A stretch of 64,000 nucleotides of DNA from Calliopsis andreniformis. Taxonomy: Eukaryota; Arthropoda; Insecta; Hymenoptera; Andrenidae. Shown here in pieces: positions 10,700-23,345 of the stretch. Each line of letters opens with the position of its first letter. The first letter of the stretch is position 1. A program made the translations under genes and the position numbers. The stretch spans positions 620,001 to 684,000 of the forward strand of contig NW_027480468.1 of the NCBI RefSeq assembly GCF_051401765.1, in the 5' to 3' direction. Below the pieces are notes generated by a model that saw only the letters and a program-made list of their open reading frames with translations, was not told the origin of the DNA and did not search any database.

Positions 10700-13050
10700 A
10701 ATCCTCAATCCTCAGTCCTCAGTCCTCAATACACAATCTTCAATACTCAATCCTCAATCCTCAATCCTCAATCCTCATTCTTCAATCCTCAATACCGAAT
10801 CCTCAATCTTCAATCCTCAATCCTCAATCCTCAATTCTCAGTACTCAATCTTCAATCATCAATATTCAATCTTCAATCCTCAATCCTCAGTCCTCGATCC
10901 TCAATCCTCAATCCTCAATCGTCAATCTCCAATCCTGAATACTCAATCCTCAATCCTCAATCCTCAATCCTCATCCTTCAATCCTCAATACCCAATCCTC
11001 AATCTTCAATCCTCAATCCTCAATCCTCAATCTTCAATCCTCAATCTTCAATCCTCGATACTCAAGCTTCAATCCTCAATACTCAATGCTCAATCCTCAA
11101 TCCTCAATCCTCAATCGTCAGTCGTCAATCCTCAATACTCAATCTTCAATCCTCAATCCTCAATCCTCAATCCTCAATCCTCAATTTTCAATCCTCAATA
11201 ACCAATCCTCAATCTTCAATCCTCAATCCTCAATCCACAATTCTCGATCTTCAATCCTCAATCCTCAATCGTCAATTCTCGATCCTCAATCCTCAGTCCT
11301 CAGTCCTCAATAAACAATCTTCAATCCTCAATCCTCAATCCTCAATCCTCAATCCTCATTCTTCAATCCTCAATACCCAATACTCAATCTTCAATCCTCA
11401 ATCCTCAATCCTCAATTCTCAATCCTCAACCCTCAGTACTCAGTCCTCAAACCTCAATCCTCAACCCTCAGCCCTCATCGTCAATCCACAATCCACAATC
11501 CTCAATCCTCAATCCTCAATATTCAATCCTCAATACTCAATCTTCAATCCTCAATGCTCAGTCCTCAAACCTCAATTCTGAATCATCAATCCTGAATCCT
11601 CAATCTTCGGCCCTCAGTCCTCAACAATCAGTTCTCAACGCTCAGTACTCAATAGTATATCCTCAATTCACAGTTTTCAATACTCAATACTCAATCTGCA
11701 ATCATCAAACCTCTATCCACAAACATCAATTCTCATCACTCAACCCTCAACACTCTGTCCCCAACTTTCAGTCCTCAATCCTCAATCCTCAATCCTCAAT
11801 CGTCAATCTACAATCCTCAATACTCCATCTTCAATCCTCAGTCCTCAATACTCAATCCTCAATCCTCATTCTTCAATCCTCAATACCCAATACTCAATCT
11901 TCAATCCTCAATTCTCAATTCTCAACTCTGAATCCTCAATCCTCAATTTTCAAACCTCATTCTTCAATCCTCAATACCCAATACTCAATCTTCAATCCTC
12001 AATCCTCAATCCTCGACCCTCAATCCTCAATCCTCAATCCTCAATCCTCAATTCTCAATCCTCAATCCTCAGTCCTCAGTCCTCAATACACAATCTTCAA
12101 TCCTCAATCCTCAATCCTCAATCCTCAATCCTCACACTTCAATCCTCAATACCCAATCCTCAATCTTCAATCCCCAATCCTCAATCCTCAATCCTCAATC
12201 CTCAATTTTCATTCCTCAATAACCAATCCTCAATCTTCAATCCTCAATCCTCAATACTCAATTCTCGATCCTCAATCCTCAATCCTCAATCGTCAATTCT
12301 CGATCCTCAATCCTCAGTCCTCAGTCCTCAATAAACAATCTTCAATCCTCAATCCTCAATCCTCAATCCTCAATCCTCATCCTTCAATCCTCAATACCCA
12401 ATCCTCAATCTTCAATCCTCAATCCTCAATCCTGAATTCTCAATCCTCAATCCTCAGTCCTCAGTCCTCAAAACCTCAATCCTCAACCCTCAGCCCTCAT
12501 CCTCAATCCTCAATCCTCAATCCTCAATGCTCAATCTTCAATCCTCAATACTCAAACTTCAATCCTCAATCCTCAATACGCAATCCTCAATCCTCAATCC
12601 TCAATAATCAATAGTCAGTCTACAATCCTCAATACTCAATCTTCAACACTCAATCCTCAATCCTCAATCCTCAATCCTCGATCTTCAGTCCTCAATACCC
12701 AATCCTCAAACTTCAATCCTCAATCCTCAATCCTCAACACTCGATCCTCAATCCTCAATCCTCAATCCTCAGTCCTCAGTCCTCAAACCTCAATCCTCAG
12801 CCCTCAGCGCTCATCCACAATCCTCAATCCTCAATCTTCAATCCACAATCGTCAATCCTCATTCTTCAATCCTCAATACCCAATCCTCAATCTTCAATCC
12901 TCAATCCTCAATGCTCAATTCTCAACCCTCAATCCTCAGTTCTCAGTCCTCAATCCTCAATCCTCAATCCTCAGTTCTCAGTCCTCAAACCTCAATCCTC
13001 AATCCTCAATCCTCAATCCTCAATCCTCAATCCTCAATCCTCAATCCTCA
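10700..13050. repeat. 2,350-bp tandem duplication, copy 1
   Basis: HindIII motif (11,064), module II (11,621), an 8-base unit TCAAAACC (12,469) and phrase D (12,603) all recur at exactly +2,350. The left junction lies near 10,700, where a CAATTCTC unit precedes CAGTCCTCAGTCC; the equivalent place between the copies, near 13,050, has CAATCCTC instead. Confidence 0.9.
11621..11762. repeat. Module II, subtype IIa
   Basis: Module II shares its frame with module I but reads TCAGTTCTCAACGC at the start, TAGTATATCC in the middle, GCAATCATC, and CTCTGTCCCC at the end. It is preceded by CTTCGGCCC, one of the rare GG occurrences on this strand. It lies 1,790 bp after the first module I. Confidence 0.87.
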
Positions 13051-15420
13051 ATCCTCAATCCTCAGTCCTCAGTCCTCAATACACAATCTTCAATACTCAA
13101 TCCTCAATCCTCAATCCTCAATCCTCATTCTTCAATCCTCAATACCGAATCCTCAATCTTCAATCCTCAATCCTCAATCCTCAATTCTCAGTACTCAATC
13201 TTCAATCATCAATATTCAATCTTCAATCCTCAATCCTCAGTCCTCGATCCTCAATCCTCAATCCTCAATCGTCAATCTCCAATCCTGAATACTCAATCCT
13301 CAATCCTCAATCCTCAATCCTCATCCTTCAATCCTCAATACCCAATCCTCAATCTTCAATCCTCAATCCTCAATCCTCAATCTTCAATCCTCAATCTTCA
13401 ATCCTCGATACTCAAGCTTCAATCCTCAATACTCAATGCTCAATCCTCAATCCTCAATCCTCAATCGTCAGTCGTCAATCCTCAATACTCAATCTTCAAT
13501 CCTCAATCCTCAATCCTCAATCCTCAATCCTCAATTTTCAATCCTCAATAACCAATCCTCAATCTTCAATCCTCAATCCTCAATCCACAATTCTCGATCT
13601 TCAATCCTCAATCCTCAATCGTCAATTCTCGATCCTCAATCCTCAGTCCTCAGTCCTCAATAAACAATCTTCAATCCTCAACCCTCAATCCTCAATCCTC
13701 AATCCTCATTCTTCAATCCTCAATACCCAATACTCAATCTTCAATCCTCAATCCTCAATCCTCAATTCTCAACCCTCAACCCTCAGTACTCAGTCCTCAA
13801 ACCTCAATCCTCAACCCTCAGCCCTCATCGTCAATGCTCAATCCACAATCCTCAATCCTCAATCCTCAATATTCAATCCTCAATACTCAATCTTCAATCC
13901 TCAATGCTCAGTCCTCAAACCTCAATTCTGAATCATCAATCCTGAATCCTCAATCTTCGGCCCTCAGTCCTCAACAATCAGTTCTCAACGCTCAGTACTC
14001 AATAGTATATCCTCAATTCACAGTTTTCAATACTCAATACTCAATCTGCAATCATCAAACCTCTATCCACAAACATCAATTCTCATCACTCAACCCTCAA
14101 CACTCTGTCCCCAACTTTCAGTCCTCAATCCTCAATCCTCAATCCTCAATCGTCAATCTACAATCCTCAATACTCCATCTTCAATCCTCAGTCCTCAATA
14201 CTCAATCCTCAATCCTCATTCTTCAATCCTCAATACCCAATACTCAATCTTCAATCCTCAATTCTCAATTCTCAACTCTGAATCCTCAATCCTCAATTTT
14301 CAAACCTCATTCTTCAATCCTCAATACCCAATACTCAATCTTCAATCCTCAATCCTCAATCCTCGACCCTCAATCCTCAATCCTCAATCCTCAATCCTCA
14401 ATTCTCAATCCTCAATCCTCAGTCCTCAGTCCTCAATACACAATCTTCAATCCTCAATCCTCAATCCTCAATCCTCAATCCTCACACTTCAATCCTCAAT
14501 ACCCAATCCTCAATCTTCAATCCCCAATCCTCAATCCTCAATCCTCAATCCTCAATTTTCATTCCTCAATAACCAATCCTCAATCTTCAATCCTCAATCC
14601 TCAATACTCAATTCTCGATCCTCAATCCTCAATCCTCAATCGTCAATTCTCGATCCTCAATCCTCAGTCCTCAGTCCTCAATAAACAATCTTCAATCCTC
14701 AATCCTCAATCCTCAATCCTCAATCCTCATCCTTCAATCCTCAATACCCAATCCTCAATCTTCAATCCTCAATCCTCAATCCTGAATTCTCAATCCTCAA
14801 TCCTCAGTCCTCAGTCCTCAAAACCTCAATCCTCAACCCTCAGCCCTCATCCTCAATCCTCAATCCTCAATCCTCAATGCTCAATCTTCAATCCTCAATA
14901 CTCAAACTTCAATCCTCAATCCTCAATACGCAATCCTCAATCCTCAATCCTCAATAATCAATAGTCAGTCTACAATCCTCAATACTCAATCTTCAACACT
15001 CAATCCTCAATCCTCAATCCTCAATCCTCGATCTTCAGTCCTCAATACCCAATCCTCAAACTTCAATCCTCAATCCTCAATCCTCAACACTCGATCCTCA
15101 ATCCTCAATCCTCAATCCTCAGTCCTCAGTCCTCAAACCTCAATCCTCAGCCCTCAGCGCTCATCCACAATCCTCAATCCTCAATCTTCAATCCACAATC
15201 GTCAATCCTCATTCTTCAATCCTCAATACCCAATCCTCAATCTTCAATCCTCAATCCTCAATGCTCAATTCTCAACCCTCAATCCTCAGTTCTCAGTCCT
15301 CAATCCTCAATCCTCAATCCTCAGTTCTCAGTCCTCAAACCTCAATCCTCAATCCTCAATCCTCAATCCTCAATCCTCAATCCTCAATCCTCAATCCTCA
15401 ATCCTCAATCCTCAGTCCTC
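13051..15420. repeat. 2,350-bp tandem duplication, copy 2
   Basis: Nearly identical head-to-tail copy, extending about 20 bp beyond one period before it turns into the CAATCGTCAGTC phrase at 15,421 and family A copy 2. This copy has no module I, so a module II stands here without its usual partner. Confidence 0.9.
13971..14112. repeat. Module II, subtype IIa (orphan copy)
   Basis: Image of the copy at 11,621 under the 2,350-bp duplication. No module I separates the two, which shows that the 2,350-bp event captured only the right part of family A. Confidence 0.87.
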
Positions 15421-15871
15421 AATCGTCAGTCTTCATTCCTCAATGCTCAATCTTCAATCCTCAATCCTCAATCCTCAATCCTCAGCCCTCAGTCCTCAGA
15501 CCTCAATCCTCAGCCCTCAGCGCTCATCCACAATCCTCAATCCTCAATCTTCAATCCACAATCGTCAATTCTCAATCCTCAATCCTCAATCCTCAGACCT
15601 CAAACATCAATACTCAACCCTCAGTCCTCGTCCTCAATGCACAACCCTCAATCCTCAATCCTCAATCTTCAATCATCAATATTCATTCTTCAATCCTCAA
15701 TCCTCAATCCTCAATCCTCAATCGTCAACCGTCAATGTTCAATCCGCAATACCCAATCCTCAATCTTCAATCCTCAATCCTCAATCCTCAATCCTCAATC
15801 CTCAATCCTCAGCCCGCAAACCTCAATCCTGAATCCTCAATCCTGAATCCTCAATCTTCAGCCCTCAGTCC

Positions 15872-16013
15872 TCAACAATCAGTTGTCAATCCTCAATCCT
15901 CAATAGAATATCATCAATTCACAGCTTTCAATACTCAATACTCAACCTGCTATCTTCAAATCTCTATCCACAAACATCAATTCTCATCACTCAACCCTCA
16001 ACACTCAGTCCCC
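15872..16013. repeat. Module I, subtype Ia
   Basis: Reads the same as the copy at 9831. Image under the +6,041 duplication. Confidence 0.87.
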
Positions 16014-17661
16014 AATCCTCAATCTTCAATCCTCAATCCTCAACACTCAGTCCCCAACCGTCAATCTTCAACCCCCAATACTCAATATTCAATCCTCTAT
16101 CCTCAATCCTCGATCCTCAATCCTCAATCCTCAATCGTCAATCTCCAATCCTGAATACTCAATCTTCAATCCTGAATCCTCAATACTCAATCCTCAATCC
16201 TCATTCTTAGATCCTCAATACCCAATCCTCAATCTTCAATCCTCAATCCTCAATCCTGAATTCTCAATCCTCAATCCTCAGTCCTCAGTCCTCAAACCTC
16301 AATCCTCAACCCTCAGCCCTCATCCTCAATCCTCAATCCTCATCCTTCAATCCTCAATACCCAATCCTCAATCTTCAATCCTCAATCCTCAATCCTGAAT
16401 TCTCAATTCTCAATCCTCAGTCCTCAGTCCTCAAAACCTCAATCCTCAACCCTCAGCACTCATCCTCAATCCTCAATCCTCAATCCTCAATGCTCAATCT
16501 TCAATCCTCAATACTCAAACTTCAATCCGCAATCCTCAATACGCAATCCTCAATCCTCAATCCTCAATAATCAATAGTCAGTCTACAATCCTCAATACTC
16601 AATCTTCAACACTCAATCCTCAATCCTCAATCCTCAATCCTCGATCTTCAGTCCTCAATACCCAATCCTCAAACTTCAATCCTCAATCCTCAATCCTCAA
16701 CACTCGATCCTCAATCCTCAATCCTCAATCCTCAATTCTCAATCCTCAATCCTCAGTCCTCAGTCCTCAGTACACAATCTTCAATACTCAATCCTCAATC
16801 CTCAATCCTCAATCCTCATTCTTCAATCCTCAATACCGAATCCTCAATCTTCAATCCTCAATCCTCAATCCTCAATTCTCAGTACTCAATCTTCAATCAT
16901 CAATATTCAATCTTCAATCCTCAATCCTCAGTCCTCGATCCTCAATCCTCAATCCTCAATCGTCAATCTCCAATCCTGAATACTCAATCCTCAATCCTCA
17001 ATCCTCAATCCTCATCCTTCAATCCTCAATACCCAATCCTCAATCTTCAATCCTCAATCCTCAATCCTCAATCTTCAATCCTCAATCTTCAATCCTCGAT
17101 ACTCAAGCTTCAATCCACAATACTCAATGCTCAATCCTCAATCCTCAATCCTCAATCGTCAGTCGTCAATCCTCAATACTCAATCTTCAATCCTCAATCC
17201 TCAATCCTCAATCCTCAATCCTCAATTTTCAATCCTCAATAACCAATCCTCAATCTTCAATCCTCAATCCTCAATCCACAATTCTCGATCTTCAATCCTC
17301 AATCCTCAATCGTCAATTCTCGATCCTCAATCCTCAGTCCTCAGACCTCAATAAACAATCTTCAATCCTCAATCCTCAATCCTCAATCCTCAATCCTCAT
17401 TCTTCAATCCTCAATACCCAATACTCAATCTTCAATCCTCAATCCTCAATCCTCAATTCTCAATCCTCAACCCTCAGTACTCAGTCCTCAAACCTCAATC
17501 CTCAACCCTCAGCCCTCATCGTCAATCCTCAATCCACAATCCTCAATCCTCAATCCTCAATATTCAATCCTCAATACTCAATCTTCAATCCTCAATGCTC
17601 AGTCCTCAAACCTCAATTCTGAATCATCAATCCTGAATCCTCAATCTTCGGCCCTCAGTCC

Positions 17662-17803
17662 TCAACAATCAGTTCTCAACGCTCAGTACTCAATAGTATA
17701 TCCTCAATTCACAGTTTTCAATACTCAATACTCAATCTGCAATCATCAAACCTCTATCCACAAACATCAATTCTCATCACTCAACCCTCAACACTCTGTC
17801 CCC
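17662..17803. repeat. Module II, subtype IIa
   Basis: Lies 1,790 bp after the module I at 15,872, as in the other two family A copies. Reads the same as the copy at 11,621. Confidence 0.87.
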
Positions 17804-18171
17804 AACTTTCAGTCCTCAATCCTCAATCCTCAATCCTCAATCGTCAATCTACAATCCTCAATACACCATCTTCAATCCTCAGTCCTCAATACTCAATCCT
17901 CAATCCTCATTCTTCAATCCTCAATACCCAATACTCAATCTTCAATCCTCAATTCTCAATTCTCAACTCTGAATCCTCAATCCTCAATTTTCAAACCTCA
18001 TTCTTCAATCCTCAATACCCAATACTCAATCTTCAATCCTCAATCCTCAATCCTCGACCCTCAATCCTCAATCCTCAATCCTCAATCCTCAATTCTCAAT
18101 CCTCAATCCTCAGTCCTCAGTCCTCAATACACAATCTTCAATCCTCAATCCTCAATCCTCAATCCTCAATC

Positions 18172-18589
18172 CTCACACTTCAATCCTCAATACCCAATCC
18201 TCAATCTTCAATCCCCAATCCTCAATCCTCAATCCTCAATCCTCATTCTTCAATCCTCAATACCCAATCTTCAATCTTCAATCATCAATCCTCAATCCTC
18301 AATTCTCAATCCTCAATCCTAAGTCCTCAGTCCTCAAACCTCAATCCTCAACCCTCAGCCCTCATCCTCAATCCTCAATCCTCACACTTCAATCCTCAAT
18401 ACCCAATCCTCAATCTTCAATCCCAAATCCTCAATCCTCAATCCTCAATCGTCATTCTTCAATCCTCAATACCCAATCTTCAATCTTCAATCATCAATCC
18501 TCAATCCTCAATTCTCAATCCTCAATCCTAAGTCCTCAGTCCTCAAACCTCAATCCTCAACCCTCAGCCCTCATCCTCAATCCTCAATC
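18172..18589. repeat. 209-bp tandem duplication (two units)
   Basis: Two head-to-tail 209-bp units start with CTCACACTTC at 18,172 and 18,381; CCTAAG recurs at 18,318 and 18,527. The length equals thirty heptamers minus one base, the missing base being in a TCATCC unit. The second unit differs by CAATCGTCATTC in place of CAATCCTCATTC. Confidence 0.88.
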
Positions 18590-19124
18590 CTCAATCTTCA
18601 ATCCTCAATCCTCAATCCTCAATACTCAATCTTCAATCTTCAATCCTCAGTCCTCAAACCTCAATTCTGAATCCTCAATCCTGAATCCCTAACCTTCAAT
18701 GCTCAATCCCCAATCCTCAATCTTCAATACTCAATCCTCAATCCTCAATCCTCAATCCTCAATCTTCAATCCTCGATCCTCAATCCTCAATCCTCAGTCC
18801 CAAATACTCAATCTTCAATCCATAATCCTCAACCCTCAATCTTCGATACTCAATACTCAATCCTCAATCCTCAATCCTCAATCCTCAGTCCTCAATCCTC
18901 AATCTTCAATCCTCAATACTCAATCTGCAATCCTCAATCCTCAATCCTCAATCCTCAATCCTCATTCTTCAGTCCTCAATACCGAATCCTCAATCTTCAA
19001 TCCTCAATCCTCAATCCTCAATTCTCAGTACTCAATGTTCAATCATCAATATTCAATCTTCAATCCTCAATTTCGCAATCCTCAACCCTCAATCCTCAGC
19101 CCTCAATGTTCAATCCGCAATAAC
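18527..19124. repeat. Block C (598 bp), copy 4
   Basis: Delimiters 598 bp apart as in the left domain, here embedded among modules II. It carries CAATTTCGCAATCC near 19,070 where the left copies read TTTCTCAATCC. Its presence shows that left-type sequence also occurs inside the right domain. Confidence 0.85.
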
Positions 19125-19829
19125 TAATCCACAATCTTCAATCCTCAATCCTCAATCCTCAATCCTCAATCCTCAATCCTCAGCCCTCAAACCTCAATAC
19201 CCAATCCTCAATCTTCAATCCTCAATCCTCAATCCTCAATCTTCAATCCTCAATCTTCAATCCTCGATACTCAAGCTTCAATCCACAATACTCAATGCTC
19301 AATCCTCAATCCTCAATCCTCAATCGTCAGTCGTCAATCCTCAATACTCAATCTTCAATCCTCAATCCTCAATCCTCAATCCTCAATCCTCAATTTTCAA
19401 TCCTCAATAACCAATCCTCAATCTTCAATCCTCAATCCTCAATCCACAATTCTCGATCTTCAATCCTCAATCCTCAATCGTCAATTCTCGATCCTCAATC
19501 CTCAGTCCTCAGACCTCAATAAACAATCTTCAATCCTCAATCCTCAATCCTCAATCCTCAATCCTCATTCTTCAATCCTCAATAGCCAATACTCAATCTT
19601 CAATCCTCAATCCTCAATCCTCAATTCTCAATCCTCAACCCTCAGTACTCAGTCCTCAAACCTCAATCCTCAACCCTCAGCCCTCATCGTCAATCCTCAA
19701 TCCACAATCCTCAATCCTCAATCCTCAATATTCAATCCTCAATACTCAATCTTCAATCCTCAATGCTCAGTCCTCAAACCTCAATTCTGAATCATCAATC
19801 CTGAATCCTCAATCTTCGGCCCTCAGTCC

Positions 19830-19971
19830 TCAACAATCAGTTCTCAACGCTCAGTACTCAATAGTATATCCTCAATTCACAGTTTTCAATACTCAATACT
19901 CAATCTGCAATCATCAAACCTCTATCCACAAACATCAATTCTCATCACTCAACCCTCAACACTCTGTCCCC
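19830..19971. repeat. Module II, subtype IIa (orphan copy)
   Basis: Image of 17,662 under the 2,168-bp duplication, again without a module I in between. Confidence 0.87.
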
Positions 19972-20339
19972 AACTTTCAGTCCTCAATCCTCAATCCTCA
20001 ATCCTCAATCGTCAATCTACAATCCTCAATACACCATCTTCAATCCTCAGTCCTCAATACTCAATCCTCAATCCTCATTCTTCAATCCTCAATACCCAAT
20101 ACTCAATCTTCAATCCTCAATTCTCAATTCTCAACTCTGAATCCTCAATCCTCAATTTTCAAACCTCATTCTTCAATCCTCAATACCCAATACTCAATCT
20201 TCAATCCTCAATCCTCAATCCTCGACCCTCAATCCTCAATCCTCAATCCTCAATCCTCAATTCTCAATCCTCAATCCTCAGTCCTCAGTCCTCAATACAC
20301 AATCTTCAATCCTCAATCCTCAATCCTCAATCCTCAATC

Positions 20340-20757
20340 CTCACACTTCAATCCTCAATACCCAATCCTCAATCTTCAATCCCCAATCCTCAATCCTCAA
20401 TCCTCAATCCTCATTCTTCAATCCTCAATACCCAATCTTCAATCTTCAATCATCAATCCTCAATCCTCAATTCTCAATCCTCAATCCTAAGTCCTCAGTC
20501 CTCAAACCTCAATCCTCAACCCTCAGCCCTCATCCTCAATCCTCAATCCTCACACTTCAATCCTCAATACCCAATCCTCAATCTTCAATCCCAAATCCTC
20601 AATCCTCAATCCTCAATCGTCATTCTTCAATCCTCAATACCCAATCTTCAATCTTCAATCATCAATCCTCAATCCTCAATTCTCAATCCTCAATCCTAAG
20701 TCCTCAGTCCTCAAACCTCAATCCTCAACCCTCAGCCCTCATCCTCAATCCTCAATC
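20340..20757. repeat. 209-bp tandem duplication (two units)
   Basis: CTCACACTTC at 20,340 and 20,549; the +2,168 image of 18,172-18,589. The 209-bp doubling is therefore older than the 2,168-bp doubling. Confidence 0.87.
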
Positions 20758-21292
20758 CTCAATCTTCAATCCACAATCCTCAATCCTCAATACTCAATCT
20801 TCAATCTTCAATCCTCAGTCCTCAAACCTCAATTCTGAATCCTCAATCCTGAATCCTTAACCTTCAATGCTCAATCCCCAATCCTCAATCTTCAATACTC
20901 AATCCTCAATCCTCAATCCTCAATGCTCAATCTTCAATCCTCGATCCTCAATCCTCAATCCTCAGTCCCAAATACTCAATCTTCAATCCATAATCCTCAA
21001 CCCTCAATCTTCGATACTCAATACTCAATCCTCAATCCTCAATCCTCAATCCTCAGTCCTCAATCCTCAATCTTCAATCCTCAATACTCAATCTGCAATC
21101 CTCAATCCTCAATCCTCAATCCTCAATCCTCATTCTTCAGTCCTCAATACCGAATCCTCAATCTTCAATCCTCAATCCTCAATCCTCAATTCTCAGTACT
21201 CAATGTTCAATCATCAATATTCAATCTTCAATCCTCAATTTCGCAATCCTCAACCCTCAATCCTCAGCCCTCAATGTTCAATCCGCAATAAC
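20695..21292. repeat. Block C (598 bp), copy 5
   Basis: Image of copy 4 at +2,168, with the same TTTCGCAATCC variant. Confidence 0.85.
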
Positions 21293-21363
21293 TAATCCAC
21301 AATCTTCAATCCTCAATCCTCAATCCTCAATCCTCAATCCTCAATCCTCAGCCCTCAAACCTC

Positions 21364-22375
21364 AATCCTGAATCCTCAATCCTGAATTCTCAATCCTCAA
21401 TCCTCAGACCTCAGTCCTCAAACCTCAATCCTCAACCCTCAGCCCTCACCCTCAATCCTCAATCCTCAATCCTCAATCCTCAATCTTCAATCCTCAATAC
21501 TCAAACTTCAATCCTCAATCCTCAATACGCAATCCTCAATCCTCAATCCTCAATCGTCTGTCTTCAATCCTCAATACTCAATCTTCAATCCTCAGTCCTC
21601 AATCCTCAATCCTCAATCCTCGATCTTCAATCCTCAGTCCTCAGTCCTCAAACCTCAATCCTCAGCCCTCAGCGCTCATCCACAATCCTCAATCCTCAAT
21701 CTTCAATCCACAATCGTCAATTCTCAATCCTCAATCCTCAATCCTCAGACCTCAAACATCAATACTCAACCCTCAGTACTCGTCCTCAATGCACAACCCT
21801 CAATCCTCAATCCTCAATCTTCCATCATCAATATTCATTCTTCAACCCTCAATCCTCAATCCTCAATCCTCAATCCTCAAACGTCAATGTTCAATCCGCA
21901 ATACCCAATCCTCAATCTTCAATCCTCAATCCTCAATCCTCAATCCTCAATCCTGAATCCTCAATCTTCAGCCCTCAGTCCTCAACAATCAGTTGTCAAT
22001 CCTCAATCCTCAATAGAATATCATCAATTCACAGCTTTCAATACTCAATACTCAACCTGCTATCTTCAAATCTCTATCCACAAACATCAATCCTCATCAC
22101 TCAACCCTCAACACTCAATCCTGAATTCTCAATCCTCAATCCCCAGTCCTCAGTCCTCAAACCTCAATCCTCAACCCTCAGCCCTCACCCTCAATCCTCA
22201 ATCCTCAATCCTCAATCCTCAATCTTCAATCCTCAATACTCAAACTTCAATCCTCAATCCTCAATACGCAATCCTCAATCCTCAATCCTCAATCGTCAGT
22301 CTTCAATCCTCAATACTCAATCTTCAATCCTCAATCCTCAATCCTCAATCCTCAATCCTCGATCTTCAATACTCA
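21364..22375. repeat. Array segment joining block C to family B
   Basis: Carries a CGTCTGTC phrase at 21,555, a CAGCGCTCATCC phrase near 21,668 and a truncated module I. It matches 33,114-33,375 at offset 11,750 and, after a 434-bp segment present only in the other copy, continues to match at offset 12,184. Confidence 0.75.
21982..22114. repeat. Module I, subtype Ib (3' truncated)
   Basis: Begins like subtype Ia but has CAATCCTCATCAC for CAATTCTCATCAC and stops after nineteen units, running into CAATCCTGAATTC without the terminal CAGTCCCC. It is shared only with the copy at 34,166. Confidence 0.85.
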
Positions 22376-23203
22376 ATACCCAATCCTCAATCTTCAATCC
22401 TCAATCCTCAATCCTCAACTCTCGATTCTCAATCCTCAATCCTCAATCCTCAATTCCCAATCCTCAATCCTCAGCCCTCAGTCCTCAATACACAATCTTC
22501 AATCCTCAATCCTCAATCCTCAATCCTCAATCCTCATACTTCAATCCTCAGTACCCAATCCTCAATCTTCAATCCTCAATCCGCAATGCTCAATTCTCAA
22601 CCCTCAATCCTCAGTTCTCAGTCCTCAAACCTCAATCCTCAATCCTCAATCCTCAACCCCCAATCTTCAACCCTCAACACTCAAACATCAATCGTCAATC
22701 CTCAATACTCAATCCTCAATCCTCATTCCTCAATCGACAGTCTTCAATCCTCAATACTCAATCTTCAATCCTCAATCCTCAATCCTCAATCGTCAATCCT
22801 CAATCCTCAATCCTCAATCCTCAATCCTCAATCCTCAGTCCTCAATCGTCAGTCTTCATTCCTCAATGCTCAATCTTCAATCCTCAATCCTCAATCCTCA
22901 ATCCTCAGTCCTCAGTCCTCAAACATCAATCCTCAACACTCAGCCCTCATCCTGAATCCTCAATCCTAAATCTTCAATCCACAATCCTCAATTCTCAATC
23001 CTCAATCCTCAATCCTCAGACCTCAAACATCAATACTCAACCCTCAGTCCTCGTCCGCAATGCACAACCCTCAATCCTCAATCCTCAATCTTCAATCATC
23101 AATATTCATTCTTCAATCCTCAATCCTCAATCCTCAATCCTCAGCCCGCAAACCTCAATCCTGAATCCTCAATCCTGAATCCTCAATCTTCAGCCCCCAG
23201 TCC

Positions 23204-23345
23204 TCAACAATCAGTTGTCAATCCTCAATCCTCAATAGAATATCATCAATTCAGAGCTTTCAATACTCAATACTCAACCTGCTATCTTCAAATCTCTATC
23301 CGCAAACATCAATTCTCATCACTCAACCCTCAACAGTCAGTCCCC
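23204..23345. repeat. Module I, subtype Ic
   Basis: Distinguished by CAATTCAGAGC, ATCCGCAAAC and CAACAGTCAG, three coupled changes shared by four copies (23,204, 27,388, 35,353, 40,460). The preceding phrase reads CAGCCCCCAG in this copy. Confidence 0.87.

Larger units (their letters stand above)
9330..12205. repeat. HOR family A, copy 1
   Basis: This ~2.87-kb block contains, in order, the CCGCAATACCC phrase, module I (subtype Ia), phrase D (10,525), a HindIII motif (11,064), an AATCGTCAGTCGTC phrase and module II (subtype IIa). It recurs at +6,041 (15,371-18,246) and +20,050 (29,380 to about 31,985). The I-to-II spacing is 1,790 bp in all three copies. Confidence 0.87.
15371..18246. repeat. 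HOR family A, copy 2
   Basis: Matches 9330-12,205 at a constant offset of 6,041. It ends where copy 1 reads CAATTTTCATTCC (about 12,205) and this copy reads CATTCTTCAATCC, entering a 209-bp duplication and a block C. It is also the left end of the ~10-kb block repeated at 29.4-37.4 kb. Confidence 0.87.
17028..19195. repeat. 2,168-bp tandem duplication, copy 1
   Basis: HindIII motif (17,105), module II (17,662), both 209-bp sub-repeats and block C all recur at exactly +2,168. The junction is readable at 19,195: after CAGCCCTCAAACCTCAAT the sequence jumps to ACCCAATCC in mid-heptamer, whereas the end of copy 2 continues with CCTGAATCC. Its CAATCCACAATACTC variant after the HindIII site is shared only by these two copies. 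Confidence 0.93.
19196..21363. repeat. 2,168-bp tandem duplication, copy 2
   Basis: Head-to-tail copy of 17,028-19,195. Very few differences were seen, for example AATAGCCAATAC near 19,585 for AATACCCAATAC and CAATGCTC near 20,923 for CAATCCTC, so this is among the youngest-looking events here (inference). Confidence 0.93.
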
